64,000 nucleotides of DNA from Toxorhynchites rutilus septentrionalis (lineage: Eukaryota; Arthropoda; Insecta; Diptera; Culicidae). A program made the translations under genes and the position numbers. A model generated the notes under the pieces. That model did not search any database, had not been told where the DNA came from, and saw only the letters and a program-made list of their open reading frames with translations. Where the stretch lies: the NCBI RefSeq assembly GCF_029784135.1, contig NC_073745.1, positions 243,501,624 through 243,565,623 on the forward strand, read 5' to 3'. Shown here in pieces: positions 52,858 to 64,000 of this stretch (positions are counted from its first letter, which is position 1; every line of letters starts with the position of its first letter).

Positions 52858-54874
52858 ATTCACAGATTTTTCGTTACATATATCGAATATGTCACATTCT
52901 TTTTTCCACGAAATTACAAAAATATTATTTTGCTAGAAATACAAATGCAAGGAGCTTTATAGCATACCGAAGTAATTATCTATGTATGATGTAAACAAGC
53001 AAAGAGAAACTGTACTCGTGTGCGATGTTCACTTATAAATGTGTTGATGAATACCCTAGGATGTAGGATAATTACGTATGAACCCATTATTCGAGATATA
53101 CAGTGTTTCTGACCAACGGCGTCATTTGTTGATGGTTTCTGGTTTACAATTCCACATTTGGAGTTATTTATGATGATGATGATTAGCAAAACTATGGGTA
53201 TCATCGCATTTGAGACAATTGTCTACGCCAAGAATCCACATTACCTCTGTCTGATAGTGCAAACACATGCCGTCTGCATTCTCCTAGCCTGAATCCTCCA
53301 AAATGAATAATCTTTGATAATTCTCGTAATGAAAACTGAACATGTGACCGGGCCAGGCGGATAATGTAAATCCTGGGCACCCTGTCTAGAGCAGTCGGCA
53401 GGCCTCCCAGCTAGGAGCACGATTACGAGCTCAACGTTGCCGCCAGAGTAGAGAAAGAGCGGTGATGAATATTCATTCATTCGAACTTGGCCCGCACCGC
53501 TGGGACATATACATTTTCCATATACACACTTCGTTGTATTTACCGGAGGCCTTTGCATTTATATACGTGTGCACATAGAGAGCTACAACAGCGTCGGGGT
53601 TCAGATACGGATCTATTCTCGGCGTTTCTTTTCTCTTCTCTACTCGGGGTGGCGAATGTGGTGATGCAGAAAAGGCCACCAGAGGAATGAACGCCGCACA
53701 CATTTGACTGAGCTGAGCCGAGCTGAAGCCAGCAGCCAACATTGCGACGCAACGTATTTAGTTTCAATTTAATGAATTCACCCCAGATTTTTCGTCTATA
53801 ATTTTCATTAATTCCTCGCATCTCCGGCTTGAGCCGGACTCTGCACAGTGGCGATGTGTTACCTAATATGCCACCGAACCATCGAAAGACGCAAACCTAT
53901 TTTGGCGTTGGAGTCTTTCGCATCTCGTCGCTCTAAGGAAGTATTTTATTTCTTTCGACTTCTGTCAGATTGGTTTTATTATGCAAAGTGAGAAGAGGGG
54001 CGTAAAAACCGCATCGTAACACTCTTGATGGATTCAATTTATCCATAAATTCAGATTGATGGTTTTATGAATAACTCGCAAATTAAATTTAGCGTTGGGT
54101 TCGAAAACGTCGTAAATACCGGCGTAAGTGGTAACATAAAACAGTATAAAACATCTCCTGCGAGTAGTAGGGCGAAGCAGAAACAAAACGGGACAAGAGC
54201 TCCCCGAAAGCATATATAAGAGCAAAACCATCCAATTGTGAAATCGGCAGTATATAAACCCTCCGAAGGATGAGATGTCAGTATGTAAAGAGAAACCGAA
54301 AGCAACTTCTCCTTCCATTGTTTCTGTCCCATTCGGTGGGCTTTTGTTTTGCCTTAACATTCCTGATGACATACATCTGTACTATTTATCGTTTATGCAT
54401 TACGAAGTCTTTTCATTGAAGCTGATTAATCACTGTACCTATAGCTCTACAGTTCGAAAAGTAGTCATCATCTTGTAATGCAATTAATTTGTATAACTTT
54501 GATGATTACGTTTACAATGATATGGCACACCACAAAATTAAAGTCGTTGGCACAACGTGATTATCACGAGAAAAATCAACTCAAGATAGGTAGATAGGAT
54601 GTAATACTACACGAGACTCTTCACATCTTACTTATCTTGGAGTGTGTAGATGTAGTGGACAAAAAAAAGGTGTAAAAAAATCGATTTATTCCTGTTCTTT
54701 CAACGTTTCTGCAAACTGGCAGAGCATTTTATCAACCAAGTCAATAGAAAATCCAATTAACCTTATCAATCAGCTTTCATTCAAAACCCAGAGCGTTCCT
54801 GTAAGTCCTTTCAATACAGAAATATTTATTTTCGAATGACAAATTACCACTCCGTCTTCGATGTTGAATTATTC
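52858..54874. other. unassigned sequence, candidate single-copy DNA
   Basis: No gene recognised. 53220-54380 is comparatively GC-rich with overlapping chance ORFs on both strands and no domain, signal peptide or repeat. Confidence 0.4.
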
Positions 54875-55267
54875 AATAAATAATTTTTTTTTTATAATTC
54901 GTTTATTTGTACAGGCTCAGTTACATAGGTTTAAAGAAGCCAAACTCTCAACTATACTTTTACTATTAACATGTTTTCTTAATTCTACGGTTAATGAAAT
55001 AGGAAACCGATTACTCGCGGTCGACTCGAGTTTAGAAGGGTGACACATTTTCTTTAGGAAAAGGATGGGATGTAAGGAGATTGTAACCATGTTCACACTC
55101 ACACTCACACTCACTTTCACATTCATACTCACACATCACACTGAATTCTTAAACTATCCTCACATCTAATATGTATTAACAATTTAACTTATTCTAATGT
55201 TAGGGAACCGATAGCTCGCGAAGGACGAAAAGGAGGAGAAAATGGGGGGGAAAGGATGTAAGAACAA

Positions 55268-58200
55268 TCACACTCGAAGATCGATATCTTTAAGGAAAAC
55301 ATATATTTGGGACATGTAATCAATGTCTAACCGAGCCAACACATCTCTCACCGGCACATTGGGCTGCCTTCCTCGAGCCCGAAGGGAGTTTTCTAAATTT
55401 GATCTGGCGACAAGATATAGCTCGCACGACCAAACAACGTGTTCGATGTCGTGGTAACCATGGCCACAAACGCAGAGATTGCTGTCGGCAAGCTTGAAAC
55501 GAAAAAGCAGCGCATCTAAAGAACAGTGATTGGACATGAGTCGGGAGAAGGTCCGAATAAAGTCCCGACTCAAGTCCAGACTTTTGAACCATGGTTTGAG
55601 GCTATCCTTAGGGATAATCGAGTGGAACCACCGGCCCAATTCATCTTCGTTCCACTTGCGTTGCCAGTTAGCGATGGTATTTTTACGAACTAAAGAATAA
55701 AATTCATTGAAGGCGATTTGACGCTGATAAATATCGCCTTCAATTGCACCTACCTTTGCTAATGAGTCAGCCATCTCATTACCCGAAATGGAGCAATGTG
55801 AAGGGACCCAGACAAAGGTAATGACATAACAGCGTCTGGATAAAGCACTCAAAATTTCTCGTATTCTCTCAAGGAAGTACGGCGAGAGCTTTTCCGGCCT
55901 CACTGAACGGATAGCTTCGACAGAGCTAAGACTATCCGTTACAATGCAATAGTGTTCAACAGGTCGTGAGGCGACGCTGTCCAGCGCCCAGTGTATCGCT
56001 GCCAATTCAGCAACATACACTGAGCAAGGATTCTGAAGACTGTGGGAGGTGCTGAAAATTTCGTTGAACACTCCAAATCCTGTGGACTCATTCATTGAGG
56101 ACCCATCTGTATAGTACATATTATCACAATTGATACGCCCATACTTTGCATTGAAGATCGTAGGAGCGATCCTCAATCGAAGATAATCTGGAATTTCATG
56201 GATTTTCTCCTTCATGAACAGATCAAAATGTACAGAGGAATTGATGTAGTCAGAAAAACAAACACGGTTGGGAATATACGAAAAAGGATCAACCTGCATA
56301 GTGATGAATTCATGATATGAGCTCATGAATCCAGAATGAAAATTTAGCTCGATAAGCTGCTCAAAATTTCCGATCACCAATGGGTTCATAACCTTACACC
56401 GTATGAGAAACCGAAGAGATAATAAATTGAAGCGATCTTTTAGTGGGAGTACGCCTGCCAAAACCTCGAGACTCATGGTATGCGTTGAGGGCATACATCC
56501 CAACGCAATACGGAGACAAAGATACTGAATTCGCTCGAGTTTAATGAGGTGTGTTTTGGCAGCTGATTGAAAACAGAAACTGCCATACTCCATCACTGAG
56601 AGAATAGTTGTTCGATACAACATAATAAGATCTTCGGGATGGGCTCCCCACCAGGTGCCGGTAATTGTACGGAGAAAGTTTATTCTTTGTTGACATTTTT
56701 TACTCAGATACCTAATATGGGCCCCCCAAGTACATTTGGAGTCGAACCAGACCCCGAGATACTTGAATGACATAGCATGAGTGATCGGTTTACCCAAAAG
56801 TTGAAGCTTTGGTTTTGCTAGTCTATGCTTCCTAGAAAAAACCACCATCTCTGTTTTCTCCGTGGAGAATTCGATCCCTAGCCCAATGGCACAGGTTGAA
56901 AAATTGTTCAAAGTATCTTGTAAGGGTTCTTGCAGGTCGGATTCATTTGATCCTACGACAGACACGACTCCATCATCTGCAAGTAGTCTTAGGCTGCAAT
57001 TTTGTGTAAGGCAATTGTCGATGTCGCTTACATAGAAGTTGTTCAAAAGGGGGCTTAAACATGAGCCCTGAGGGAGGCCCATGTAAGAGATCCGACTCAC
57101 TGCCGAATCTCCATGAGAAAAAATCAAATGTTTCTCACAAAGCAAGTTATATAACATATTATTCAATAGAGGCGGCAGACCCCGAGAGTGTAATTTGTCT
57201 GACAGGACCTCTATTGAAACTGAATCAAACGCCCCCTTTATGTCCAAGAATACTGAAGCCATTTGTTTTTTTTTCGGCGTAAGCCATTTGAATTTCTGAA
57301 GAAAGCAACGCAAGACAATCATTCGTCCCCTTGCCCCTGCGGAACCCATATTGTGTATCTGAGAGTAAGCCATTCGTTTCAACCCATCGATCAAGGCGAA
57401 ACAAGATCATTTTCTCCAACAATTTCCGTATACAAGACAGCATTGCTATTGGGTGGTACGAATTGAAGTCGGACGCGGGCTTTCCAGGTTTTTGAATAGC
57501 TATAACTCGTACTTGTCTCCAATCATCTGGAACAATATTATGTTCCAGAAACAGATTGAATAAATTCAACAAGCGATGTTTCGCCACATCAGGGAGGTTT
57601 TTCAACAAGTTGAACTTAATTCTATCCGATCCTGGAGCCGAATTGTTACAAGAAAGGAGAGCAAGAGAGAATTCTACCATCGAAAACTCGGAATCAAGAT
57701 CGTACCTATCTTGTGGTATGTCTCGAACAATTTTTTGCACAGGAGCGGAATCAGGACAAACCTTCCGTGCAAAATTAAAAATCCATCGATGTGAATATTC
57801 TTCGCTTTCATTCGTTGAAGAGCGATTTCGCATGTTTCGAGCCACTTTCCATAATTTTTTCATTGACGTTTCTCGTGACAAACCTCCCACGAAATTTCGC
57901 CAATAAGCACGTTTTTTCCCTTTGATCAAATTTTTAAATTGATTTTCAAGGTCCGTATATTTTTTCCAGTCAATGTGTCTTGTGAGGTCATATGCCATGT
58001 TTATAGATTCAGAAGAATTCGACCCAATGGTGATGGAAATTTTGATTGGCAAGTGATCACTACCGTTGGGGTCCTGGATTACATTCCACTTGAAATCTAA
58101 CGATAGTGAATTCGAGCAAAGCGAGAGGTCAAGAGCACTTGGGTTAGCAGGAGGTTTAGGTACACGTGTTGTTTCCCCAGTGTTCAAAAGTGTCATATTG

Positions 58201-58701
58201 AAGCTGTTACAAAGATCATATATCAACAGTGAACGATTGTCGTCGTACTGTTCCCCCCAGGCAGTTCCGTGAGAGTTGAAGTCTCCCAAGATCAATCGTG
58301 GCTCAGGAAGGAGTGAGCACATGTCATCAAGTTGTTTGCGGCTAACCGCAGCTCTCGGAGGCCAATACAAGCTGACAATACAGAGGTCTTTGCCTCTGAT
58401 GTTTGCATGACAAGCAACAGCTTCGATCCCTCCAATAGTTGGAAGGTCAATTCTAAAAAATGAGTGGCACTTATTGATCCCCAAAAGCACCCCTCCGTAT
58501 CTCATCACGGTCCAAGCATATAATATTGAAATCGTGGAAAGAGATATCATCTCGCGAAGAAAGCCTAGTTTCGGACAGAGCAAAAACATCACAATTGAAG
58601 TTATGAATTAAAAATTTGAATGTATCCAATTTAGGGATAAGACTACGACAATTCCACTGTAAAACAGTGATATCTCCGACCTCTCTATTTGAATTAGACA
58701 T
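55268..58701 (-). pseudogene. I-like LINE ORF2, two frameshifts
   Basis: The ATG at 58701 (MSNSNREVGDITVLQWNCRS) overlaps the ORF1 stop by 8 bases (ATGTCTAA). The endonuclease reads FALSETRLSS, then a frameshift near 58500 leads to YGGVLLGINKCHSF, LILGDFNSHGTAWG and PNGSDHLPIKI. The RT has APGSDRIKFNLL, FNSYHPIAMLSCIRKLLEKM and TQYGFRRGKGTND. A second frameshift near 57255, in a run of As, leads to ASVFLDIKGAFDSVS, MGLPQGSCLSPLL and the catalytic LLADDGVVSV. RNase H follows with MYYTDGSSMNE, YVAELAAIHWAL, VTDSLSSVEAI and HCSISGNEMADSLAK. A finger, LCVCGHGYHDIEHVVWSC, precedes the stop at 55268. Without the two indels the protein would be about 1,140 residues. Confidence 0.9.
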
Positions 58702-58960
58702 CAAGAGAGATAATCATTGCAAGGAGGGGCCATGTTTGCATCAATTGTTACAAAATTGTCTTTAAAACTGGAAGCATTGAGATGACAATGGTTCTGATGG
58801 AGTCGGAAACATTAAAACACTTGAAGATTTGATCCAAAAGGTCAGACAACTTTATAAATCCCGATTGGGAAGTTGAACTGGACGGAAAAATAGGTCAATA
58901 AATAATGATTGCAGCAGTTTTGAAAACTCCAATAAATTCTGTTTAAGGTTTGTTTGACGA
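58694..58960 (-). pseudogene. I-like LINE ORF1, C-terminal end
   Basis: Minus-strand reading gives FIGVFKTAAIIIY, a stop, then FIKLSDLLDQIFKCFNVSDS, IRTIVISMLPVLKTIL and WPLLAMIISLDV followed by the stop shared with the ORF2 start. The hydrophobic run ending WPLLAxIISxDV just before ORF2 fits the end of the gag-like ORF1 in this LINE group. The rest of ORF1 is absent. Confidence 0.65.
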
Positions 58961-58980
58961 AAAAACTACTTTACCTTTTT

Positions 58981-60214
58981 TTTTAACCAATTTTAAAAAG
59001 TCTGTTTTTGGTACTGTTTCTGTAGTGTTTAGGTAATCTTCTGTAATTTTTCAAATAATGCAGGAACTTCTAAAGTTGGCAGAATTTTGTTTGGCCTATT
59101 CTGCCCATGTTTGTATAGGAGACGTAAGCGAGAAAAGGAACAAAATCGACTTTTTCGCCGTTTTGCATTCTACGCAATGTAATACGTTTGCTCAACATGC
59201 AAACAAACAATTTTTGTTCGAAAACATTTGCGCAATTTTGAAAAAAATGTTTCCGAAAAATCACGGTTTGTCCGCATAACAGACGTAGTTCCATACAGCT
59301 TTCACACATCGTTCGAAAATCAACAATTATCAGTGTTATGTGCTATAAGCTAAATCTACATTTGATTCCCATTCTTTGTAGAGTCCAAACATGCCTGTCA
59401 TGATAGTGTCTTATTACTTAGTGTTTCCTAATAGATGAATATAAGAAACCATTGAAACACTGCTCATATAATCACTATTTTCTGTACAATGCACTGCGAA
59501 GAACCAAGAGAAGCAATCGTGTTTTTTTAATGTCATAATTACCCGAATTCCTGCATTTGAATCTTCAAGTAGATAATGAAACAATCAGAACAGTAGTGAA
59601 AATAAAATGATATTGGTTCTTAGCATTATAACTCCTCGGATTCGACATCGTATTATTCCACATACTCAGGATTTACTCATACCGTTGGTGTAAGTCACTC
59701 CACCATCTTTATGCGATTGATCATGATATCGGTAAATCATGTTACTAAAATTACCGACGTTGCAGATTGCCTTTGCAAATTCAATTAATTAAAAAAAATA
59801 CGAACCTGCTGTTTTTATCATATCCCAGAGTATTCAGGAAAAAAGTGCTATCATAGACTCGCAACAAATCCAGAGAACCTTTTCCAGAAATTTCACTAAA
59901 TATCTTCCAAACCTTTTTAAATTTATCCGATAACAACTGAAACTACCGACGGAGACGTTTTGACTATTATCGGAAATGTAAATACTAACGCTACAGACAG
60001 AGCAGCCTGGGGGTTACGTCTAGCTATTGTCCCCATAAATAGACGCAAGCGTTTTTCAAATCGAAAAAATATGTCTTAAATAGCAAAATTTCCAAGGTCC
60101 TCTTTTTGCCGATAATATCCTTCAACTGGACATATATTGTGGCGCGAGAAAAACATCATGTGTAGAAATGCCTCAGATTTATGTTATAAATTTGTTTTTT
60201 CGTTTCCGTTTTTC
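58981..60214. other. unassigned sequence
   Basis: No gene recognised. A plus-strand reading near 59690 (VGVSHSTIFMRLI) vaguely recalls the helix-turn-helix of Harbinger-type transposases but is too short to call. Confidence 0.4.
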
Positions 60215-60430
60215 GAAATTTATTCTGAGATCAATGTGATGGGGCGAAGTCCGAATTTGACGAGGATAAGGAATCGAGGTGCCCCAACCGTCCAAGATGA
60301 CGCGGTCCGAGTCCACCGCCGACCCGCCTTCGGAAGCGGCGGTGTCTCGCACGCAAACCTGTGTTCCACTCATTGCCAGGTTAGTTTGAAACATAGGATA
60401 CGATCCTTTAGCAATGTCCGACTGAGCGTA
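60215..60430 (+). repeat. repeat Q, copy 2
   Basis: TTCTGAGATCAATGTGATGG, TTGACGAGGATAAGGAATCG, CGGTCCGAGTC and GTTTGAAACATAGGATACGA match copy 3 at 61115-61320. One frame gives TADPPSEAAVSRTQTCVPLI, paralleling copy 3, with frame changes earlier. No domain is recognised. Confidence 0.65.
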
Positions 60431-60610
60431 GGAGTACGTCTTTCATTCATGTACTGGGAGTGTAAGTTCAAAGTTCCGAAAACGAGAGCGTTACGTTGAT
60501 GGTGCAAGGTTTTGAGCGTTAATATCTCTTTGCCGGTCTAACGAAGTGGTATGATCACCACTTCACTCGAAAGATAAAATGTCCATGAGTTATATGCTTG
60601 TTACTTATTG

Positions 60611-60712
60611 ACCCGAAAACTTGCTTCAATAGTTTTAAAATGGTCCTGTCACATTCACCCGAAACTCATTTACCCGAATGTAACAAATACCCGAATGCGA
60701 CATTTACCCGAA
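60611..60712 (+). repeat. five ACCCGAA motifs
   Basis: ACCCGAA occurs at 60611, 60657, 60672, 60689 and 60706, the last four 15-17 bases apart. Inverted TTCGGG motifs occur at 61570 and 61587. This could be the subterminal pattern of an element of about 940 bp (60657-61593) that would include repeat Q copy 3 and the hairpin, but no sharp ends are seen. Confidence 0.4.
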
Positions 60713-61114
60713 TGAATAAAGGTAAATTTTCGAAATTCGAGTTTCATCGAATCTTCAGTTAATGAATAAGATTAAATCGAAACAACATGCGAGAGCAACA
60801 AAAATACGAAGTAAAATTAAAATTTGTAATGAAGAGATTCGAGATGATGCTGGAGACTTCGCTGTGCCATTTTTAGAAAATAATGTAGGCACATTTAACA
60901 TGCCGTCTTCTTTCCTTTCCGTATTGCCCTTTAAGGTTAAGAGGCCATTGAAAAAAGAAAACGGGCTATGGAATATTTTGAAAAATTGAGCAGATAATTT
61001 TAACATAAAAATTGTAAAGCATAAATGCCTTGGAAATGTGAAAAGGATTGGTAAGAAAAAAATGGCACTTACGTATTAACGCCACCGCAGCGCAATTATT
61101 ATTATAAATTTATA

Positions 61115-61320
61115 ATGTCGTAACGAAATTGGTTCTGAGGTCAATGTAATGGGGGGGAAGTCCCCATCTAACGAGGATGAGGAAGCCCAACCCGCCGAAG
61201 TGACGCAATCCGAGTCAGTCGCCGACCCGCCGTCAGAAGCGGCAGCCTCTCCCAAGCAAACCTGTGTTTTATCGGTTGCCCGGTTAGTTTGAAACATAGA
61301 AGACGATCCTTTAATTAGGT
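61115..61320 (+). repeat. repeat Q, copy 3 (short coding-like segment)
   Basis: The ATG at 61138 region reads GGKSPSNEDEEAQPAEVTQS then ESVADPPSEAAASPKQTCVL and SVARLV before a TAG. The peptide is acidic and Ser/Pro-rich. Copies 1 and 2 preserve parts of it in broken frames, so a coding origin is plausible, for example the start of a retroelement gag. The family is not identified. Confidence 0.55.
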
Positions 61321-61341
61321 CCGACCGAGCGCTCGCGAGCG

Positions 61342-61428
61342 ATTCAAATTTTTAGAACAAACAAATAAACGCGAAAGAACAGCTCAGGTATTTTTTCGCT
61401 TTTATTTGTTTGTTCTAAAAATTTGAAT
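61342..61428. repeat. 35-bp hairpin, one mismatch
   Basis: The 35 bases at 61342-61376 (starting ATTCAAATTTTTAGAACAAA) pair with 61394-61428 with a single mismatch. The loop is 17 bases (61377-61393). It directly follows repeat Q copy 3. Confidence 0.85.
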
Positions 61429-62072
61429 TGGGTTTGACAAACGTCAATTTCATAATCCAATAATTACAGAAACTTATTCCTTCTTTGACAAATGTACATC
61501 TGTGTCGGGTAGTATTCAACTGATTTAATTTTAAACCAGGATCATTAACTATTTTTTTAAAATTTTTCATTCGGGATTGTCTACAATTCGGGTAAACGTT
61601 CTATCCATATAAATGGTATTTGAGTGACCTTGTTTCTCGTAAAAGATCTAGAATGTCGTTGTGTTATAATACTGTTCTTTTATCTCCTTCCAACGCATTA
61701 TGTGATTTTTTTTTTAACAGAAGTCAATATTTTATTCTATGAATTTAATGGCGACTGCTCAAAATTGACAGCTTTCATCTAAGTGTATGGGCTACGTGAT
61801 ACAATTGATTGGATAATGTTTAGAATCAAATTTGAAAGTCCATCATCTACACAAAATTAATAATTTAATTAATATAAAAGTAAAACTACATATTATTTCA
61901 TAACTTTGAAAAATATATTACGTAACGACGCTCTCTCTCTCTCGTTTCCTCGGATTCTCAGATTTTTTCGCACGCTCCCGGATTTCCTGACGAACACTTC
62001 ATTTATCCTGATTTTTCTGAAATGATCCTGATTTTTCCTAATTTTTGTACTCTATACATTATTCGTAATATA
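61429..62072. other. unassigned AT-rich sequence
   Basis: No gene recognised. A CTCTCTCTCTC run lies near 61930. ATCCTGATTTTTC is repeated near 62000-62040, which may be the subterminal region of a decayed element. Confidence 0.45.
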
Positions 62073-63371
62073 AAGGGTGTGTCACATCAAATTGCATCAC
62101 GGAAAAAACGCTGTAGAAATTTAATTTTTAGGAATTATATCTTCAGCTTTCGCTTATAATCAGATAAGAGTGTATAGATCACGTTGGCCATGCTTCACTG
62201 TCAATTATTCGTAAATTTGGAAAAATGTCGTCGAACGAAAAAGAGCGTCGTGAATTAATCCTGCGCACTCATTTCGAGAATCCGGAGTTGTCACATCGGG
62301 ACATCGGTAAGATGCTGGGAATCGTCCAATCCACGGTCAGCAGAGTACTAAAACGATACTTCGAGAACCTAACCATCGACCGGAAGGTGAAGAACGGCAA
62401 AAATGGATGCTCCGTCAGTGAAAAAGATCACAAGCGCGTAGTTAAGCAGTTTAGACGTGATCCGAGAAGTTCGGTCCGGGATGTCGCCAATAAGCTGAAT
62501 TTGTCAGGTTCATTCGTCCAGCGGACCAAGCAGCGGGAGGGCCTGCGTACATACAAGGTTCAGAAGGCTCCTAACCGCGACGAAAGGCAAAACATGGTGG
62601 GGAAGACGCGAGCCCGGAAGCTGTACACCGAAATGCTGACGAAGCCGCATTGCCTGGTAATGGACGACGAAACCTACGTCAAAGCGGACTTTCGTCAGCT
62701 GCCGGGCCTGTTGTTCTTCTCCGCAGAGGACAAATTCAGCGTTCCAGAGGAGATTCGCAAGCAGAAACTATCCAAGTTTGCCAAAAAGTACATGGTGTGG
62801 CAAGCGATCTGCTCTTGCGGAAAGCGGAGCGCCCCCTTCGTGATGACCGGCACGGTAAACGGGCAGGTTTACCTTAAGGAGTGCCTACAGAAGCGCTTAC
62901 TACCACTATTGAAGCAGCACTAGGGCCCGACCATCTTCTGGCCGGATCTCGCTTCGTGCCACTATTCAAAGGACGTGTTGGAGTGGTACGAAGCCAACGG
63001 GGTCACCTTCGTGCCAAAGGAAATGAACCCGCCCAACGCGCCGGAGCTTCGCCCAATAGAGAAATATTGGGCGATTATGAAGCAGGCCCTCCGGAAGAAC
63101 CCAAAAGTTGTCAAATTGGAGGCGGACTTCAAGAGAAAATGGATTTCTGTTCAAAAAAAAACTACAACCTGACGTTGTACGGAACCTTATGGACGGGGTA
63201 AAGAGGAAGGTGCGAGCATACGGGCTTGGGCTCGAAATATGAATAAAAAGAAAATGCCAAAAGTTGTTTAATAGTTTTTATTTTACTGTCTAAAATTTTC
63301 AAAAGGTTCGGTCAACTGGGCGAATTTCTACAGCGTTTTTTCCGTGATGCAATTTGATGTGACACACCCTT
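62073..63371 (+). mobile_element. DD37E Tc1/mariner element, nearly intact
   Basis: The element is 1299 bp long and flanked by TA. The first 49 bases (starting AAGGGTGTGTCACATCAAAT) are repeated exactly, inverted, at the right end. The DD37E transposase fills the interior. Perfect terminal repeats of this length point to a recent copy. A decayed relative lies at 14225-14740. Confidence 0.95.
62225..63242 (+). pseudogene. DD37E transposase, one TAG and one frameshift
   Basis: The ATG at 62225 (MSSNEKERRELILRTHFENP) opens a two-part helix-turn-helix region (IGKMLGIVQSTVSRVLKRY and VRDVANKLNLSGSFVQR). Catalytic blocks are CLVMDDETYVKADF (first D), IFWPDLASCHYSKDVLEWY (second D) and LRPIEKYWAIMK (E). 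Thirty-seven residues lie between the second D and the E, defining DD37E. A TAG at 62921-62923 interrupts the frame just before the second D. Near 63155 one extra A in a run shifts the end; in the other frame the C-terminus reads LQPDVVRNLMDGVKRKVRAY then GLGLEI and stops at 63242. The length without defects is about 338 residues, usual for the family. Confidence 0.93.
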
Positions 63372-63704
63372 TACTGGTTTCCATGCCAAAGTTTTCTGTC
63401 ATGATAGTTCTCCGGTTCGCACTTGTATATATCTTAAAATAAGTTAAATTCCCTAGACGCTAAGATGTATTTAAATTTTTTTCATCTCTACCCTCAATTG
63501 CTTCGTGACTTTCCAAAACAGTGCTAGAAAATTTTATGAAACCAGATTGCCTGACGAATTTATGATATTCCAACGAGATTAAGTTTGAGGAACAACATTG
63601 CTTTATTGAGGATAATGTGTATGTAGATGTATCCCTAAAGTTATTAATGTAGAGTGAAAAATTACTCAAGAGAAAATTTTTGAATCCACAGTCAATATAA
63701 AAAG

Positions 63705-63753
<49 letters not shown>

Positions 63754-64000
63754 CGTCTGATTTAAAGTAGAATCAACTTTAATTATGGGACTATGGTAAA
63801 TATATTTATAATCGTACTAAATATTATAAAAAATAGGAAAAATTCAACAAGTCTTCCACTGCTGAAATGTTTTCCTCATTTGTTGAATAAAGATTCATTC
63901 CAAAGCATGGATGATGAATTCAGTGAAAATTTGAATATTCATTTCTCTGCAAATGACTGTAGTTTTTTATGTAGATGCTGTAGGTTTTTCGAAAAAAAAT
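63372..64000. other. unassigned sequence with a TA microsatellite
   Basis: AT-rich DNA with no gene recognised, containing the TA run described separately. Confidence 0.5.
63707..63749. repeat. (TA)n microsatellite
   Basis: About 21 uninterrupted TA units. Confidence 0.98.

Larger units (their letters stand above)
54875..58980 (-). mobile_element. I-like LINE (RNase H-bearing), 5'-truncated
   Basis: Minus-strand order is: the end of ORF1 (about 58960-58694), ORF2 with endonuclease, RT, RNase H and C-terminal finger (58701-55268), then a ~350-base 3' region containing a GTGTGA-type repeat (about 55090-55135) and ending near the T-rich run at 54884-54893. Most of ORF1 and the 5' leader are missing. 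No target duplication was found. The same LINE group supplies the fragment at 48650-49440 and a scrap in the inverted repeat arms. Confidence 0.85.

Noticed and set aside
59640..59800. Harbinger-like helix-turn-helix (VGVSHSTIFMRL)
   Set aside because: Only about 13 residues fit, with frame changes, and no catalytic or terminal-repeat evidence.
1..64000. Integrated viral sequences
   Set aside because: Mosquito genomes often carry them, so I looked for viral polymerase, nucleoprotein or glycoprotein patterns in the ORFs. None was recognised.

Overview
The window looks like repeat-dense, AT-rich insect nuclear DNA, most probably from a culicine mosquito (Aedes type). The reason is the mix of elements: a DD37E Tc1/mariner element (a family first described from mosquitoes), DD41D and DD34D mariners, Loa/Lian-like, Jockey and I-like LINEs, a tRNA-derived SINE, hAT, pogo-like and piggyBac-like (TTAA) remnants, and many MITEs. 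I see no host protein-coding gene, rRNA or standalone tRNA that I can defend. Every ORF that can be assigned belongs to a transposable element.

Layout. 0-5 kb: a truncated mariner, then a Loa/Lian-like LINE split by a 2 kb insertion with a perfect 24-bp direct repeat and by a second insertion. 5.4-8 kb: a dispersed repeat with an internal ~95-bp array (repeat P, copy A), interrupted by a hAT element whose empty site survives in copy B near 39.75 kb, followed by a TA-flanked MITE. 8-15 kb: a deleted DD41D element, a 718-bp MITE, a possible Helitron scrap, repeat P copy C and two decayed Tc1-like relics. 15.3-19.2 kb: a dense nest with two ~125-bp-unit arrays in opposite orientation, a TA MITE, two TTAA MITEs sharing one TTAA, and a hAT relic. 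21.1-25.7 kb: a large inverted repeat (arms ~1.9 and ~1.8 kb, 308-bp spacer) with pogo-type transposase pieces in the spacer and just outside. 28.5 kb: a SINE with a 12-bp target duplication. 29.1-31.8 kb: a pogo-like element and a nearly intact DD34D mariner side by side. 32-35.2 kb: an AT-rich tandem duplication, a non-LTR RT scrap and the longer DD41D copy. 38.4-40.2 kb: repeat P copy B carrying a mariner whose transposase core is replaced by a tandem repeat. 42.6-47.0 kb: a nearly intact Jockey LINE with a 14-bp target duplication. 47-52.3 kb: ~125-bp repeats, an RNase H fragment of an I-like LINE, and a 2.4-kb hAT-type element carrying a TA MITE. 54.9-59 kb: an I-like LINE with two frameshifts. 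60-63.4 kb: short coding-like repeat fragments, a 35-bp hairpin and a young DD37E element with perfect 49-bp inverted ends.

The stretches between (roughly 9.9-12, 12.8-14.2, 19.2-21.1, 25.7-28.4, 35.2-38, 40.2-42.6, 52.9-54.9 and 59-60.2 kb) hold nothing I recognise; some have higher GC and could be intronic or intergenic single-copy DNA. The biology here is therefore transposon ecology: nested insertions whose order can be read from target duplications and empty sites, and structures (the 1.9-kb hairpin arms, inverted arrays, satellite-bearing elements) that could feed small-RNA pathways if transcribed.
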